A DNA stretch of 51,849 nt, taken from the NCBI GenBank assembly GCA_024231855.1, contig JAAEQD010000210.1:1-51849 (forward strand). Direction: 5' to 3'. This DNA is from Candidatus Zixiibacteriota bacterium (GTDB taxonomy: Bacteria > Zixibacteria > MSB-5A5 > UBA10806 > 4484-95). The notes under the pieces are model-generated. The model had not been told where the DNA came from and did not search any database. It worked only from the letters and a program-made list of their open reading frames with translations. Positions 1 through 7,588 of the stretch are shown piece after piece. The number at the start of each line of letters is the position of its first letter. Position 1 is the first letter of the stretch. The translations under genes were made by a program, and so were the position numbers.

Positions 1-1
1 C

Positions 2-2206
2 CCCTACCCTGATTACTGGAATGGCGATATCATCCGCGTTCTCTTTGCCGGCGACAACGCTATTGCCGATTGGCTGATCTCCCCTGTAATCAATTGTTCA
101 AATGAAACTTCGGTAACCTTCACATATAACCAGAGGCACTCCAACAGCGCGAGCAATCCTGATTCCGCCCTTGTTTTGGGTTCAATCGATGGCGGTATTA
201 CCTGGCCTTACACGATTGCCATTTACGATACCAGTGTCGGGGCGCTGAATCATCCGGATACGGCTACTTTCGACATCTCAGGCTGGGCGTCAGGCAGCGC
301 TAATGTTAAAATCGCTTTCCGCCTGGACGGCTATTACGTATTAAGCTGGTATATCGATGAGCCAACCGTAACTGGCGACTTTAGCGGTACGCTTCTGTAT
401 GAAGATTTCAATAGCGATTGGGGACCTTTCGGCAACAATCCGCCGGAGGGCTGGACGATTATCAATGAGGAAGAACCGGCTCCGGCCGATGGCAACGATT
501 GGTCAAGGTACAACTATTCAAGCTGGGGTTCGATAGCGGCAAGAGTAAATCACACCCCTTCGGAATATCAAAACGACTGGCTAATAACGCCGGCATTATC
601 ATTCAACGCTATGGCCCTGTGCAGCCTTTCTTTTCATGTTAATTATTGGGATGATGACTTTTCTCCCGGCAATGAAACCGATTCTGGTTTCGTTCTGGGC
701 TCAATCGATGGCGGCGTCACCTGGCCATATGAAATCGCTGTTTACGCGGGCGCGGATGAGGGCGGATCTGATTTCGAAGACAGCTACAGAGCTTATGAAA
801 TTCCCTGGGCGCAGAATCAGGACCAGGTGAAAATCGCCTTCAAATATGTGGGGATAGACGGCTGGTGGTTTATAGTAGATGATGTCACCGTTAAACAGGT
901 AACATTATTCAACGATAATATCGCGACTACCTCGATTGATTATCCTACGGAGTTCATGCTCGTAGGTGACAGCTATGATCCTAAAGTAACCGTTCAAAAC
1001 CTGGGATCTACTACCCAATCATTCGACCTGAATTTAAGCATCGAAGATTTTGATGAATGGGAACTCTACAATGAAACCGAATCGGGAATATCACTTGATC
1101 CGCTTGAAATAGCCCAGGTGACTTTCTCCATACCGTTCTCCCCCTCCGGCGATGGCGAATATACTTTCACGGCAACAGCTATAAATCCTGATGATGAAAA
1201 TAGTGATGATGATATTTCTTCTGTAATCGTTGCCGCTTATCAACATCAGGGAGGCGGCGGACCCGATGATTTCGGCTATATTTATCTGGACAATACGACT
1301 CAAGACGGACCGGAGTTCAACTGGATAGATATCTCGTCTACCGGAACACAAATCGAGCCGACTCTGCATTATTTCATGTCGGATGAACTGCCGATCGGAT
1401 TCAATTTCGAATTTTACGGCGGAACGTATTCATCGATGTGGGTGAATTCGCATGGCTCGATACATCTTGGGCAGCGCGATGTCTGGCTATCCACCAACGA
1501 CTGCCCCCTCCCTGATTCCACATCTCCGCATGTTCCCATGATGTTGGTTCATTGGGATCGGGTTGAGATAAAATATGAGGAAGGCCAGGGTGTATATTAT
1601 CAATACTTCGACGATCCCGAAAACGATTACATGATAGTCCAATGGCAGGCCACGCCCTATGGAGAACCCGGCAACACTCTTGAGTATGAGGTGATATTCT
1701 ATCAAGACGGTACGATTCTCTATCAATATAACTCAATGTCCGTTGATTTGCCCAACGGACAGGGTCAGGAAGCCACGATCGGGCTTGAGGATGAAACTTA
1801 TCCGGCCGGCCTCAGCTACTTGTGCAACGATGATAATATCGCCAACAGGCTTGAGGATAGTCTGGCGATAATGTGGTTCAAGGGCCAATCGGGCTATGAG
1901 TACCTGCCCGGCGATGTCAACATGGCTACCGGTGTCTGGCCGCCGATGGCTATCGGCAGTGATGTAACCTATCTGGTGAACTATTTCCGAGGACTCGAGA
2001 CTAACCCGGCCTGTCTGCTCGACGGATTCTGGGGTTCGGCGGATGCCAACGGCGACTGCATTATTATAGGCAGCGATGTAACCAAGCTGGTGAACTTCTT
2101 CAGAGGTCAAACCGCAATAATCTACTGCCCCAATTATGAACCGCTCTGGCTCTCAACCGATGACCTCCCCCCCTCGGCGCCAACCGGATGGCCCAACTGC
2201 GAATAA
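2..2206 (+). CDS. Secreted multidomain protein with choice-of-anchor-J modules and dockerin-like tail (5' partial)
   Basis: The reading frame is open from base 2, so the true start lies before the window; 734 residues are visible. In this numbering, residues 1-125 and about 129-300 are two beta-rich modules of the cleaved-adhesin/choice-of-anchor-J type (DWLISPVI, NDWLITPALS, GSIDGGVTWPYEIAVY). An Ig-like linker module (about 300-410) follows, then a nidogen-like jelly-roll domain (about 420-630, WVNSHGSIHLGQ). The last 100 residues hold two calcium-loop/F-hand repeats (IGSDVTYLVNYF, IGSDVTKLVNFF) like type I dockerins, the first with an expanded loop. The role is presumably extracellular adhesion or surface anchoring; no catalytic domain was seen. 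It sits in a group of three dockerin-tagged genes. The stop is followed by a hairpin. Confidence 0.75.
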   Translation, partial: PYPDYWNGDIIRVLFAGDNAIADWLISPVINCSNETSVTFTYNQRHSNSASNPDSALVLGSIDGGITWPYTIAIYDTSVGALNHPDTATFDISGWASGSANVKIAFRLDGYYVLSWYIDEPTVTGDFSGTLLYEDFNSDWGPFGNNPPEGWTIINEEEPAPADGNDWSRYNYSSWGSIAARVNHTPSEYQNDWLITPALSFNAMALCSLSFHVNYWDDDFSPGNETDSGFVLGSIDGGVTWPYEIAVYAGADEGGSDFEDSYRAYEIPWAQNQDQVKIAFKYVGIDGWWFIVDDVTVKQVTLFNDNIATTSIDYPTEFMLVGDSYDPKVTVQNLGSTTQSFDLNLSIEDFDEWELYNETESGISLDPLEIAQVTFSIPFSPSGDGEYTFTATAINPDDENSDDDISSVIVAAYQHQGGGGPDDFGYIYLDNTTQDGPEFNWIDISSTGTQIEPTLHYFMSDELPIGFNFEFYGGTYSSMWVNSHGSIHLGQRDVWLSTNDCPLPDSTSPHVPMMLVHWDRVEIKYEEGQGVYYQYFDDPENDYMIVQWQATPYGEPGNTLEYEVIFYQDGTILYQYNSMSVDLPNGQGQEATIGLEDETYPAGLSYLCNDDNIANRLEDSLAIMWFKGQSGYEYLPGDVNMATGVWPPMAIGSDVTYLVNYFRGLETNPACLLDGFWGSADANGDCIIIGSDVTKLVNFFRGQTAIIYCPNYEPLWLSTDDLPPSAPTGWPNCE

Positions 2207-2218
2207 AATATACCACAC

Positions 2219-2247
2219 CTGGTTACCAAGCGGCGCTTGGGAACCAG
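2219..2247. repeat. Palindromic hairpin after dockerin gene (copy 1)
   Basis: A 14-base inverted repeat with arms CTGGTTACCAAGCG and CGCTTGGGAACCAG (one mismatch), 12 bases after the stop. A near-identical hairpin sits at the same distance behind the third dockerin gene (6169-6197). It may act as a terminator or 3' RNA stabiliser, but no T-run follows. Confidence 0.6.
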
Positions 2248-2452
2248 GCACTACTATTAATAATAATCCAATAAAATAGATGTTATAGCTCTATTAAATA
2301 GCATCTAATAAAAGCAAAATTTCCATTATATACATCAACAAAGTAAAAAAAAAAAATGACATTTACTTTATAACATAATATTTAGTGATTAGCATAATTT
2401 GTTGCCTGGGCAGCTTCAAACAGATGAACTTAAAAACTAAATGGAGGTTTAA

Positions 2453-4378
2453 ATGAAGCAATTTAATTGCTTTATGTTAATGTGTATTCTTTTCATTTCT
2501 GCTAATAACTGCCCGGCGCAAACAATAAATGTTGATTATTACTTGTCCAGTGGTGGGCTTTGGCCTATTGATGCCGATGTCGAAGTTTATGTGCGGGTAA
2601 GCTGCACGAATGCTAATGTTTGGATTGCTGATTTAAATATACCTTTGGCGACGAATAATACTTATATTACTTCAAGAAATGGTGGTATATTGACTTATCC
2701 ATTATCGGAATGGGATAGCGCTGACTTTAAAACGCCTAATAATAACACCCCGGCCGGGTATACAAATCAAACATTGTTTGGATGGGCGCGATTGGCTCCG
2801 CCTTATGATGATAATCCATATCTTCATCCAAGTGAACAACGGACAATCGCCAGCTTTTATATTCATACAGTTAATAATTCCAATCTAGTTGGCCAAGTCG
2901 TTCAAGGAAGCGTTATGTTTCGAAGCGCGGTCGACCCAACCGGAGGGCCGATAAACTTTGGTGATACACTCGGCGGAGGAGGTTATCCTAACATACAACA
3001 GACATTTCATAGCGTGACTTTCCAGGATAATCAGGTATGTATTTCTGACAATCCCAGAGTTGGCACCGGTACTAGTGTGAAAGGGTATAATCATGATCAC
3101 GTTGATTGCTATTGTTATCAAGGGGAAGTCTTTATACTAAGGGATTTATCCCGATGTAGTTATTTTAGCCCTCATCACGGACATGGCGGCGGTGGGCTTG
3201 TTTGGCCCCGCGAAATAGGAACATCAGACTTATCCAGTCCAACACAGGGGTATGTATCGAATTTTGATACCGCCTGGACCTCTTTTAATGTGCGACCCGG
3301 AGTTGACGCGAATGTCTATGCCGGCTTGACTTATGATGTTCTAAATCAAGACCTTCTTAGAAATGGCATTGATGGATCTGGAATGGAATACATGATGTCA
3401 ATGGTAAATGATACTTTGAGTTTGCTTTGGTGTGGCGCCGGTTATTCTCCTGTTGATAAAAGCGTACATTATGGTCTCACTGGTACTCCTTATATTCAGT
3501 CATTGGCCGGATGCTTTGATATAGTGGCCCATGAATGGGCGCATGGTGTAACTGATCATGGATCTCAGCTTTCAGATGGAGTTGCTCCTTATTGGGAGTC
3601 GGGCGCTTTAAATGAATCATTCAGTGATATGTTCGGCGCTTACGCATCATCGGTTCAAATGCCCAACAGTAAAATATGGCGACATTCGGAAGGTTTTAGA
3701 ACGGATGATACTACGTTATATTTAAGAAACATTGCTTTTCCTGATTCGGCAAACCTGCCCGCTATTTATGGAGGTTCAAATTGGTATTCAGGTGCTAATT
3801 CTGACTCTGCTACTCATATTAATTGCGGTGTGCCTGATAAAATGTTCTATCTTCTCTCTCAGGGCGGAAGCAATACCGGCAATCATAATGGCATAACTGT
3901 TGATGGCATCGGTATTGAAGATGCTATGAAAGTTATGTTTAAGGCAAATACTGATAATCAATATTGGAGTTCGAATTCAGATTTTTTTGATGGCCGCGTT
4001 TTTTCGATTGGGGCGGCGCTTGAGCTTGAATCAAACTTTGGCGATTTCTCTTTCCCAACCGCCGATGCCTGGACTGCGGTTGGGATTTATGATACCACCT
4101 GCTCATACATCACCGGCAATTGTAACACCACCGATTCTATTCCAAACACAATAACCGATCTGGTATTCATGCTGAATGTATGGAATGATACGACAAGTTA
4201 CTCCGCCTCGTTATGCTACAAATGCCTTAACCCAATATCAGGCGATTCGACGGCGGTTGCCCTGGATTTCAATGGTGATTGCCAGTTCGGCATGGGCGAT
4301 ATAATCCGCTTTATAGCGATATTGGGAAGAGCAGGCGACCCGGCGGAATACTGCCCATTTTATTATCCGGGGCCATAA
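2453..4378 (+). CDS. M4 family (thermolysin-like) secreted zinc metallopeptidase with dockerin-like tail
   Basis: 641 residues; ATG behind a strong GGAGG. A signal peptide covers about residues 1-23. Residues 25-190 look like a beta-sandwich (cohesin-like) domain rather than the usual FTP propeptide. The M4 catalytic domain follows: zinc motif HEWAH with H360, E361 and H364; third zinc ligand E388 in NESFSD; the thermolysin His231 equivalent at H455 in HINCGVPDKMFYLL. H364 to E388 is four residues longer than in thermolysin. The C-terminal 100 residues contain dockerin-like repeats (DFNGDCQFGMGDIIRFIAIL). It should hydrolyse peptide bonds outside the cell. M4 enzymes normally carry FTP and PepSY prodomains in cis; here these are encoded by the next gene. 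The gene is AT-richer than its upstream neighbour. Confidence 0.88.
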   Translation: MKQFNCFMLMCILFISANNCPAQTINVDYYLSSGGLWPIDADVEVYVRVSCTNANVWIADLNIPLATNNTYITSRNGGILTYPLSEWDSADFKTPNNNTPAGYTNQTLFGWARLAPPYDDNPYLHPSEQRTIASFYIHTVNNSNLVGQVVQGSVMFRSAVDPTGGPINFGDTLGGGGYPNIQQTFHSVTFQDNQVCISDNPRVGTGTSVKGYNHDHVDCYCYQGEVFILRDLSRCSYFSPHHGHGGGGLVWPREIGTSDLSSPTQGYVSNFDTAWTSFNVRPGVDANVYAGLTYDVLNQDLLRNGIDGSGMEYMMSMVNDTLSLLWCGAGYSPVDKSVHYGLTGTPYIQSLAGCFDIVAHEWAHGVTDHGSQLSDGVAPYWESGALNESFSDMFGAYASSVQMPNSKIWRHSEGFRTDDTTLYLRNIAFPDSANLPAIYGGSNWYSGANSDSATHINCGVPDKMFYLLSQGGSNTGNHNGITVDGIGIEDAMKVMFKANTDNQYWSSNSDFFDGRVFSIGAALELESNFGDFSFPTADAWTAVGIYDTTCSYITGNCNTTDSIPNTITDLVFMLNVWNDTTSYSASLCYKCLNPISGDSTAVALDFNGDCQFGMGDIIRFIAILGRAGDPAEYCPFYYPGP

Positions 4379-4445
4379 TATGATTGAAATACTAAAAAAT
4401 GTAGGAATAAAACCCTGTTTGAAGAGTATAAATAATGGAGGCGTA

Positions 4446-5213
4446 ATGAAAGAAATACTAAAAATTATCCTGATATTTGCCATAACGGTACCTCTGGCAT
4501 TTTCTTTACAAATAGTCGATAAGTCAGATAGTACGATTAAAACCGGGCAGAAAACGTCACAGACTACCAATGAACTGGATACGGCCAAGGCAGAGGATAA
4601 AGTTTCCCCGAACCAAAAAGCGCGAAAAGCGCCGATAGGTGGAGTTAAATCTATACCTGGCACAAATTCCAAAATGCGCCATAGACTTTATGGCAGTTTG
4701 AATGAAGGTCTCACTGCCGCCGAACCAGTTGAGAAAGTATATCAATATCTTGAGTTGAGAAAAGAAAAGTTAGGTCTTGATGAACCGCGTTCGGAGTTGG
4801 TTGTTACATCGGTTAAAATTTCTCCAGAGGGAACAGGTGGTATCAGTTTAAGCCAAAAAGTTAATGGTGTAAATGTTAGGGCAGGAACATTTGGATTTGG
4901 TTTTAAAGCAGGCAAACTATTTCTAGTTAATGACAAGCTAATGCTGGAAGCAAAAGAAGTAAATACTAATCCATCTATCAGTCAAGAGCAGGCAATTAAC
5001 ATCGCGCTGAGTACATACAGCCCACCTGACTCAATTTTACCGGCGGCTCAAATAAAAGCCATTAAATTTGAAATAGCTAAAATAAACGACGAGTACAAGC
5101 TGGTCTGGTTTATTACCGCTATGCAAGGAAAAACTATTGGCGGGCATTATTTGCTCGATATTGACGCCCAGACAGGAGAAATCCTTAGCAAGCGGCATGC
5201 GGGAATAAAGTAA
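4446..5213 (+). CDS. Stand-alone FTP/PepSY propeptide-like protein, partner of the M4 peptidase
   Basis: 255 residues. I chose ATG 4446 because GGAGG precedes it and a clean signal peptide (MKEILKIILIFAITVPLAFS) follows; the frame is also open from 4380 but that start has no ribosome site. After a low-complexity region the protein matches the fungalysin/thermolysin propeptide pattern: an FTP-like stretch (LSQKVNGVNVRAGTFGFGF, then LFLVNDKL) and a PepSY-like stretch (SISQEQAINIALSTY, YKLVWFITAMQG, YLLDIDAQTGEI). These domains fold and inhibit M4 proteases and are normally the N-terminus of the same polypeptide. There is no catalytic domain here. It lies 68 bases behind the M4 gene on the same strand, so a chaperone/inhibitor role in trans is the natural inference. 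Confidence 0.75.
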   Translation: MKEILKIILIFAITVPLAFSLQIVDKSDSTIKTGQKTSQTTNELDTAKAEDKVSPNQKARKAPIGGVKSIPGTNSKMRHRLYGSLNEGLTAAEPVEKVYQYLELRKEKLGLDEPRSELVVTSVKISPEGTGGISLSQKVNGVNVRAGTFGFGFKAGKLFLVNDKLMLEAKEVNTNPSISQEQAINIALSTYSPPDSILPAAQIKAIKFEIAKINDEYKLVWFITAMQGKTIGGHYLLDIDAQTGEILSKRHAGIK

Positions 5214-5239
5214 AAGGTCAATTATTTATAGGAGATAAC

Positions 5240-6157
5240 ATGCTTAAAAATATACATGTGATTAAAAAACTAATAACTACTCTATTGCTTTTTCTCTTGG
5301 TGAGTTTAGCCGTCGCTGATGATCCCGGTATGCTGGACAGCCTGTTGATTGGCAACCTCGACGGTTCATTCATTGAAGCTTGTCCGGGCGATACTGTCAA
5401 TGTCCCTATCTGGATAAAAACCGATCAGGACCTTCATGGCATGGCTATTAAAATCTCCCTGGTCGATCAGTATGTCGCATCATATTTAGGCGGCTATCTT
5501 TTTGACGTGCTGGACTCGGCAAATACTCCCCATTGGGGGTATGTTCAGTTCACCCCGCCCTTTTCAGGCTGTCCGGTTGAAGGTTCAACCTCATATATAT
5601 TAGGTTGTTCAAGTATGCTGTTCGATACTTACGATGGACCTTTGCTAAACACCGATAGCACCTGGCTGAAAATAGTTGAATATTCATTTGTTCTAAGCGA
5701 CAGCTCATCCAATATCGGCGATACCGCGATAATTTGCGATGGCACTCATCCGATGAACGACAAAGGTACGATATTTATTAATGACGACTATGATAGTTGG
5801 TATCCGATAGTTGTAAGCGGTGGCATCATGATTATTCCCGATGGCTACGCTTACCTGCCGGGCGATGTGAATATGTATACCGGTGCCTGGCCCCCGGTTG
5901 TTGTCAGCGGCGATATGACGTACCTGGTAAACTTTTTCAGAAATTTCCCCTGCTGTCCTTCTTGTCCGCTGGATAATTTCTGGGCTTCCGCCGATGCCAA
6001 CGGCGATTGCCTCGTCATCGGTAGCGATATTACTAAGCTCCAGAACTATTTCAGAGGAACGACTATTTTGGAATATTGCGTCGACTACGAACCACTCTGG
6101 CCAACACCAAATGACCTCCCCCCCTCCGCCCCTTCAGGATGGCCCAACTGCGAATAG
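5240..6157 (+). CDS. Secreted cohesin-like protein with dockerin-like tail
   Basis: 305 residues; ATG behind an AGGAG. The signal peptide ends near residue 26-28 (SLAVA/DD). Residues about 40-195 form a beta-rich domain opening with DTVNVPIWIKTDQDLHGMAI, the pattern of cohesin-like domains. Residues 208-305 are a dockerin-like pair (SGDMTYLVNFFRN and GSDITKLQNYFRG) ending DLPPSAPSGWPNCE, nearly the same ending as the first gene of the window. No enzyme motif is visible. It is 26 bases behind the propeptide gene and may share its transcript. Carrying both a cohesin-like and a dockerin-like module would allow chain-forming or scaffolding contacts with other tagged proteins; that is inference. 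Confidence 0.72.
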   Translation: MLKNIHVIKKLITTLLLFLLVSLAVADDPGMLDSLLIGNLDGSFIEACPGDTVNVPIWIKTDQDLHGMAIKISLVDQYVASYLGGYLFDVLDSANTPHWGYVQFTPPFSGCPVEGSTSYILGCSSMLFDTYDGPLLNTDSTWLKIVEYSFVLSDSSSNIGDTAIICDGTHPMNDKGTIFINDDYDSWYPIVVSGGIMIIPDGYAYLPGDVNMYTGAWPPVVVSGDMTYLVNFFRNFPCCPSCPLDNFWASADANGDCLVIGSDITKLQNYFRGTTILEYCVDYEPLWPTPNDLPPSAPSGWPNCE

Positions 6158-6168
6158 AAAAAACTCAT

Positions 6169-6197
6169 CTGGTTCCCAAGCGCCGCTTGGGAACCGG
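6169..6197. repeat. Palindromic hairpin after dockerin gene (copy 2)
   Basis: Arms CTGGTTCCCAAGCG and CGCTTGGGAACCGG with a one-base loop, 11 bases behind the stop. It is the counterpart of the hairpin at 2219-2247 and differs from it at only a few bases. Confidence 0.6.
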
Positions 6198-6221
6198 ATA
6201 TTTCAATATTCGGAAAACAAA

Positions 6222-6244
6222 AAAGGCGCTCAAATGAGCGCCTT
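6222..6244. terminator. Bidirectional intrinsic terminator between convergent genes
   Basis: Stem AAAGGCGCTC / GAGCGCCTTT with a 3-base loop, with A-rich sequence before it and T-rich sequence after it. It sits between the + strand cohesin-like gene and the - strand Rrf2 gene and can serve both. Confidence 0.8.
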
Positions 6245-6274
6245 TACTACTCCCCTCGTAAACGGGTAAATCAG

Positions 6275-6694
6275 TTATTTATCATCCGGATAAAACTGAT
6301 TATAATCGATTTTATTCATAGTCATCTTGGCTAGTTTGCCGCCGGCCACTTCGTGCAGATCGGCCCAGAAATCAAAAGAAGCGCCCTGGTACAACTTGGC
6401 CTCTTCGCTGGTGCCGGTTTTGCTCGGACTATCGAATTGTCCCTGGACCGCCTCGAGAATATCTAGAAACGATATTTCGCTGCGAGCCTTATTCAATCTG
6501 TAACCACCTTGCACTCCCCGATAGCTGGAAAGATATCCCTTCTGGGTCAATTCCTTGAGGATTTTAGCCATATACTCCCTGGGGATGTTTTCCTTCTCGG
6601 CAATCTCCGTAATCGTGCACAAGCGTTTACCTTTTTTCGCCGAAAGATAGATTATCGCTTTGATAGCGTACAAAGCCTTTCGCGAAATTTGCAT
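6275..6694 (-). CDS. Rrf2 family transcriptional regulator
   Basis: 139 residues. The N-terminal half is the Rrf2 winged helix: MQISRKALYAIKAIIYLSA, then ITEIAEKENIPREYMAKIL as the recognition region and the wing GYLSSYRGVQGGYRL. Rrf2 proteins (IscR, NsrR, CymR) regulate iron-sulfur, NO or sulfur responses. The three cysteines that ligate a cluster in IscR and NsrR are absent; the only cysteine lies near residue 25. It may therefore sense through its protein fold or a partner, like CymR. It has its own sigma-70-like promoter (6770-6798). The neighbouring genes do not reveal its regulon. Confidence 0.88.
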   Translation of the reverse strand: MQISRKALYAIKAIIYLSAKKGKRLCTITEIAEKENIPREYMAKILKELTQKGYLSSYRGVQGGYRLNKARSEISFLDILEAVQGQFDSPSKTGTSEEAKLYQGASFDFWADLHEVAGGKLAKMTMNKIDYNQFYPDDK

Positions 6695-6769
6695 TATCCA
6701 CCGCCTTTCTTGCGTGTAGCGACCCTAAAATACTTAAGCGACTTTAATCAATTAATTCTTCAATTTTCT

Positions 6770-6798
6770 ATTAAAGGTTATGAAGGTTTATTTGTCAA
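6770..6798 (-). promoter_or_regulatory. Sigma-70-type promoter for the Rrf2 gene
   Basis: On the minus strand, TTGACA (6793-6798), a 17-base spacer and TTTAAT (6770-6775), about 75 bases before the start codon. The -35 context AAGCTTGACAAATA recurs exactly before the giant kinase gene. Confidence 0.65.
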
Positions 6799-6884
6799 GC
6801 TTTTAATTCAAGTTTTACGATTCTTTTATCTAAATTAGGCCACATCAGACCTAAACATAGTCTGACAAAATCCCATTTTTGATA

Positions 6885-7415
6885 TTAGTAAGCGGTTTCA
6901 CTGTATGAGACAGCCGTTTTCGCCGCTTTCACCAGGCTACTTATTCTAACCAGCATATATATTATCAACGGCACCCAGCCGACCGAAAGGATTATAATTA
7001 TGTAAGTGTACATAGGACTGATCTCGGCGTTTTTAGCTCCTTCAATAATCATGTATTGGGTGACCAGGAATGTTAGGCCCAAAAGAAATCCGATAAGTAA
7101 CATCATTTTATCCAGAAACTCCCAGATCGGTTTCTGCTTGGCGGGAGGCAAATTTATAACTTGATCTTTTTGTGGAAAATTATATAAATGAGGATACTTG
7201 CGAAACCAGATAATGAGCGTAACCAATAGAGTCTGAACAAACGGAATCATATAGAAAATCCAGGCTGATTTCTCGCTCCAGCCATCAGGCTGGCCCTGAC
7301 TATCAAAATGAACCGGTACCTGCTGTGGTAAACTGCCATATGAATTCAAAGTAATCAGCCAGATTAATAATATGACGCCGATTATTAACCAGAATAGTAT
7401 CTTTTGAGTATTCAT
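6885..7415 (-). CDS. DUF1648 domain integral membrane protein
   Basis: 176 residues. The first transmembrane helix (ILFWLIIGVILLIWLITL) is followed by the DUF1648 signature LPQQVPVHFDSQGQPDGW, then three more hydrophobic helices. DUF1648 occurs in SdpI-like and other small membrane proteins, some linked to toxin immunity or signalling, but this one lacks the long SdpI C-terminus, so no function is assigned. It lies about 190 bases downstream of the Rrf2 start region on the same strand and 170 bases from the tldE stop. A terminator separates it from tldE, so it is probably transcribed alone; an AT-rich TATAAT lies just before its start. Confidence 0.75.
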   Translation of the reverse strand: MNTQKILFWLIIGVILLIWLITLNSYGSLPQQVPVHFDSQGQPDGWSEKSAWIFYMIPFVQTLLVTLIIWFRKYPHLYNFPQKDQVINLPPAKQKPIWEFLDKMMLLIGFLLGLTFLVTQYMIIEGAKNAEISPMYTYIIIILSVGWVPLIIYMLVRISSLVKAAKTAVSYSETAY

Positions 7416-7519
7416 ATTATATTATATCGTGACTATTTACAGGGTACTTAAAACACTAATGAAAATCATTTCTCAAGTTAACAGTCAGTTTAACAACTTA
7501 TGGAGTTGTCGATATAAAA

Positions 7520-7546
7520 ACAGTCCCATCATAAAGATGGGACTGT
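7520..7546 (-). terminator. Intrinsic terminator of the tldDE operon
   Basis: Perfect 11-base stem ACAGTCCCATC / GATGGGACTGT with a 5-base loop. Read on the minus strand it is followed by TTTTTAT and lies 42 bases past the tldE stop. Confidence 0.85.
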
Positions 7547-7588
7547 AAGCTAATTAAAAGTAAATTCAAGACATTGCTCGATATAAAA

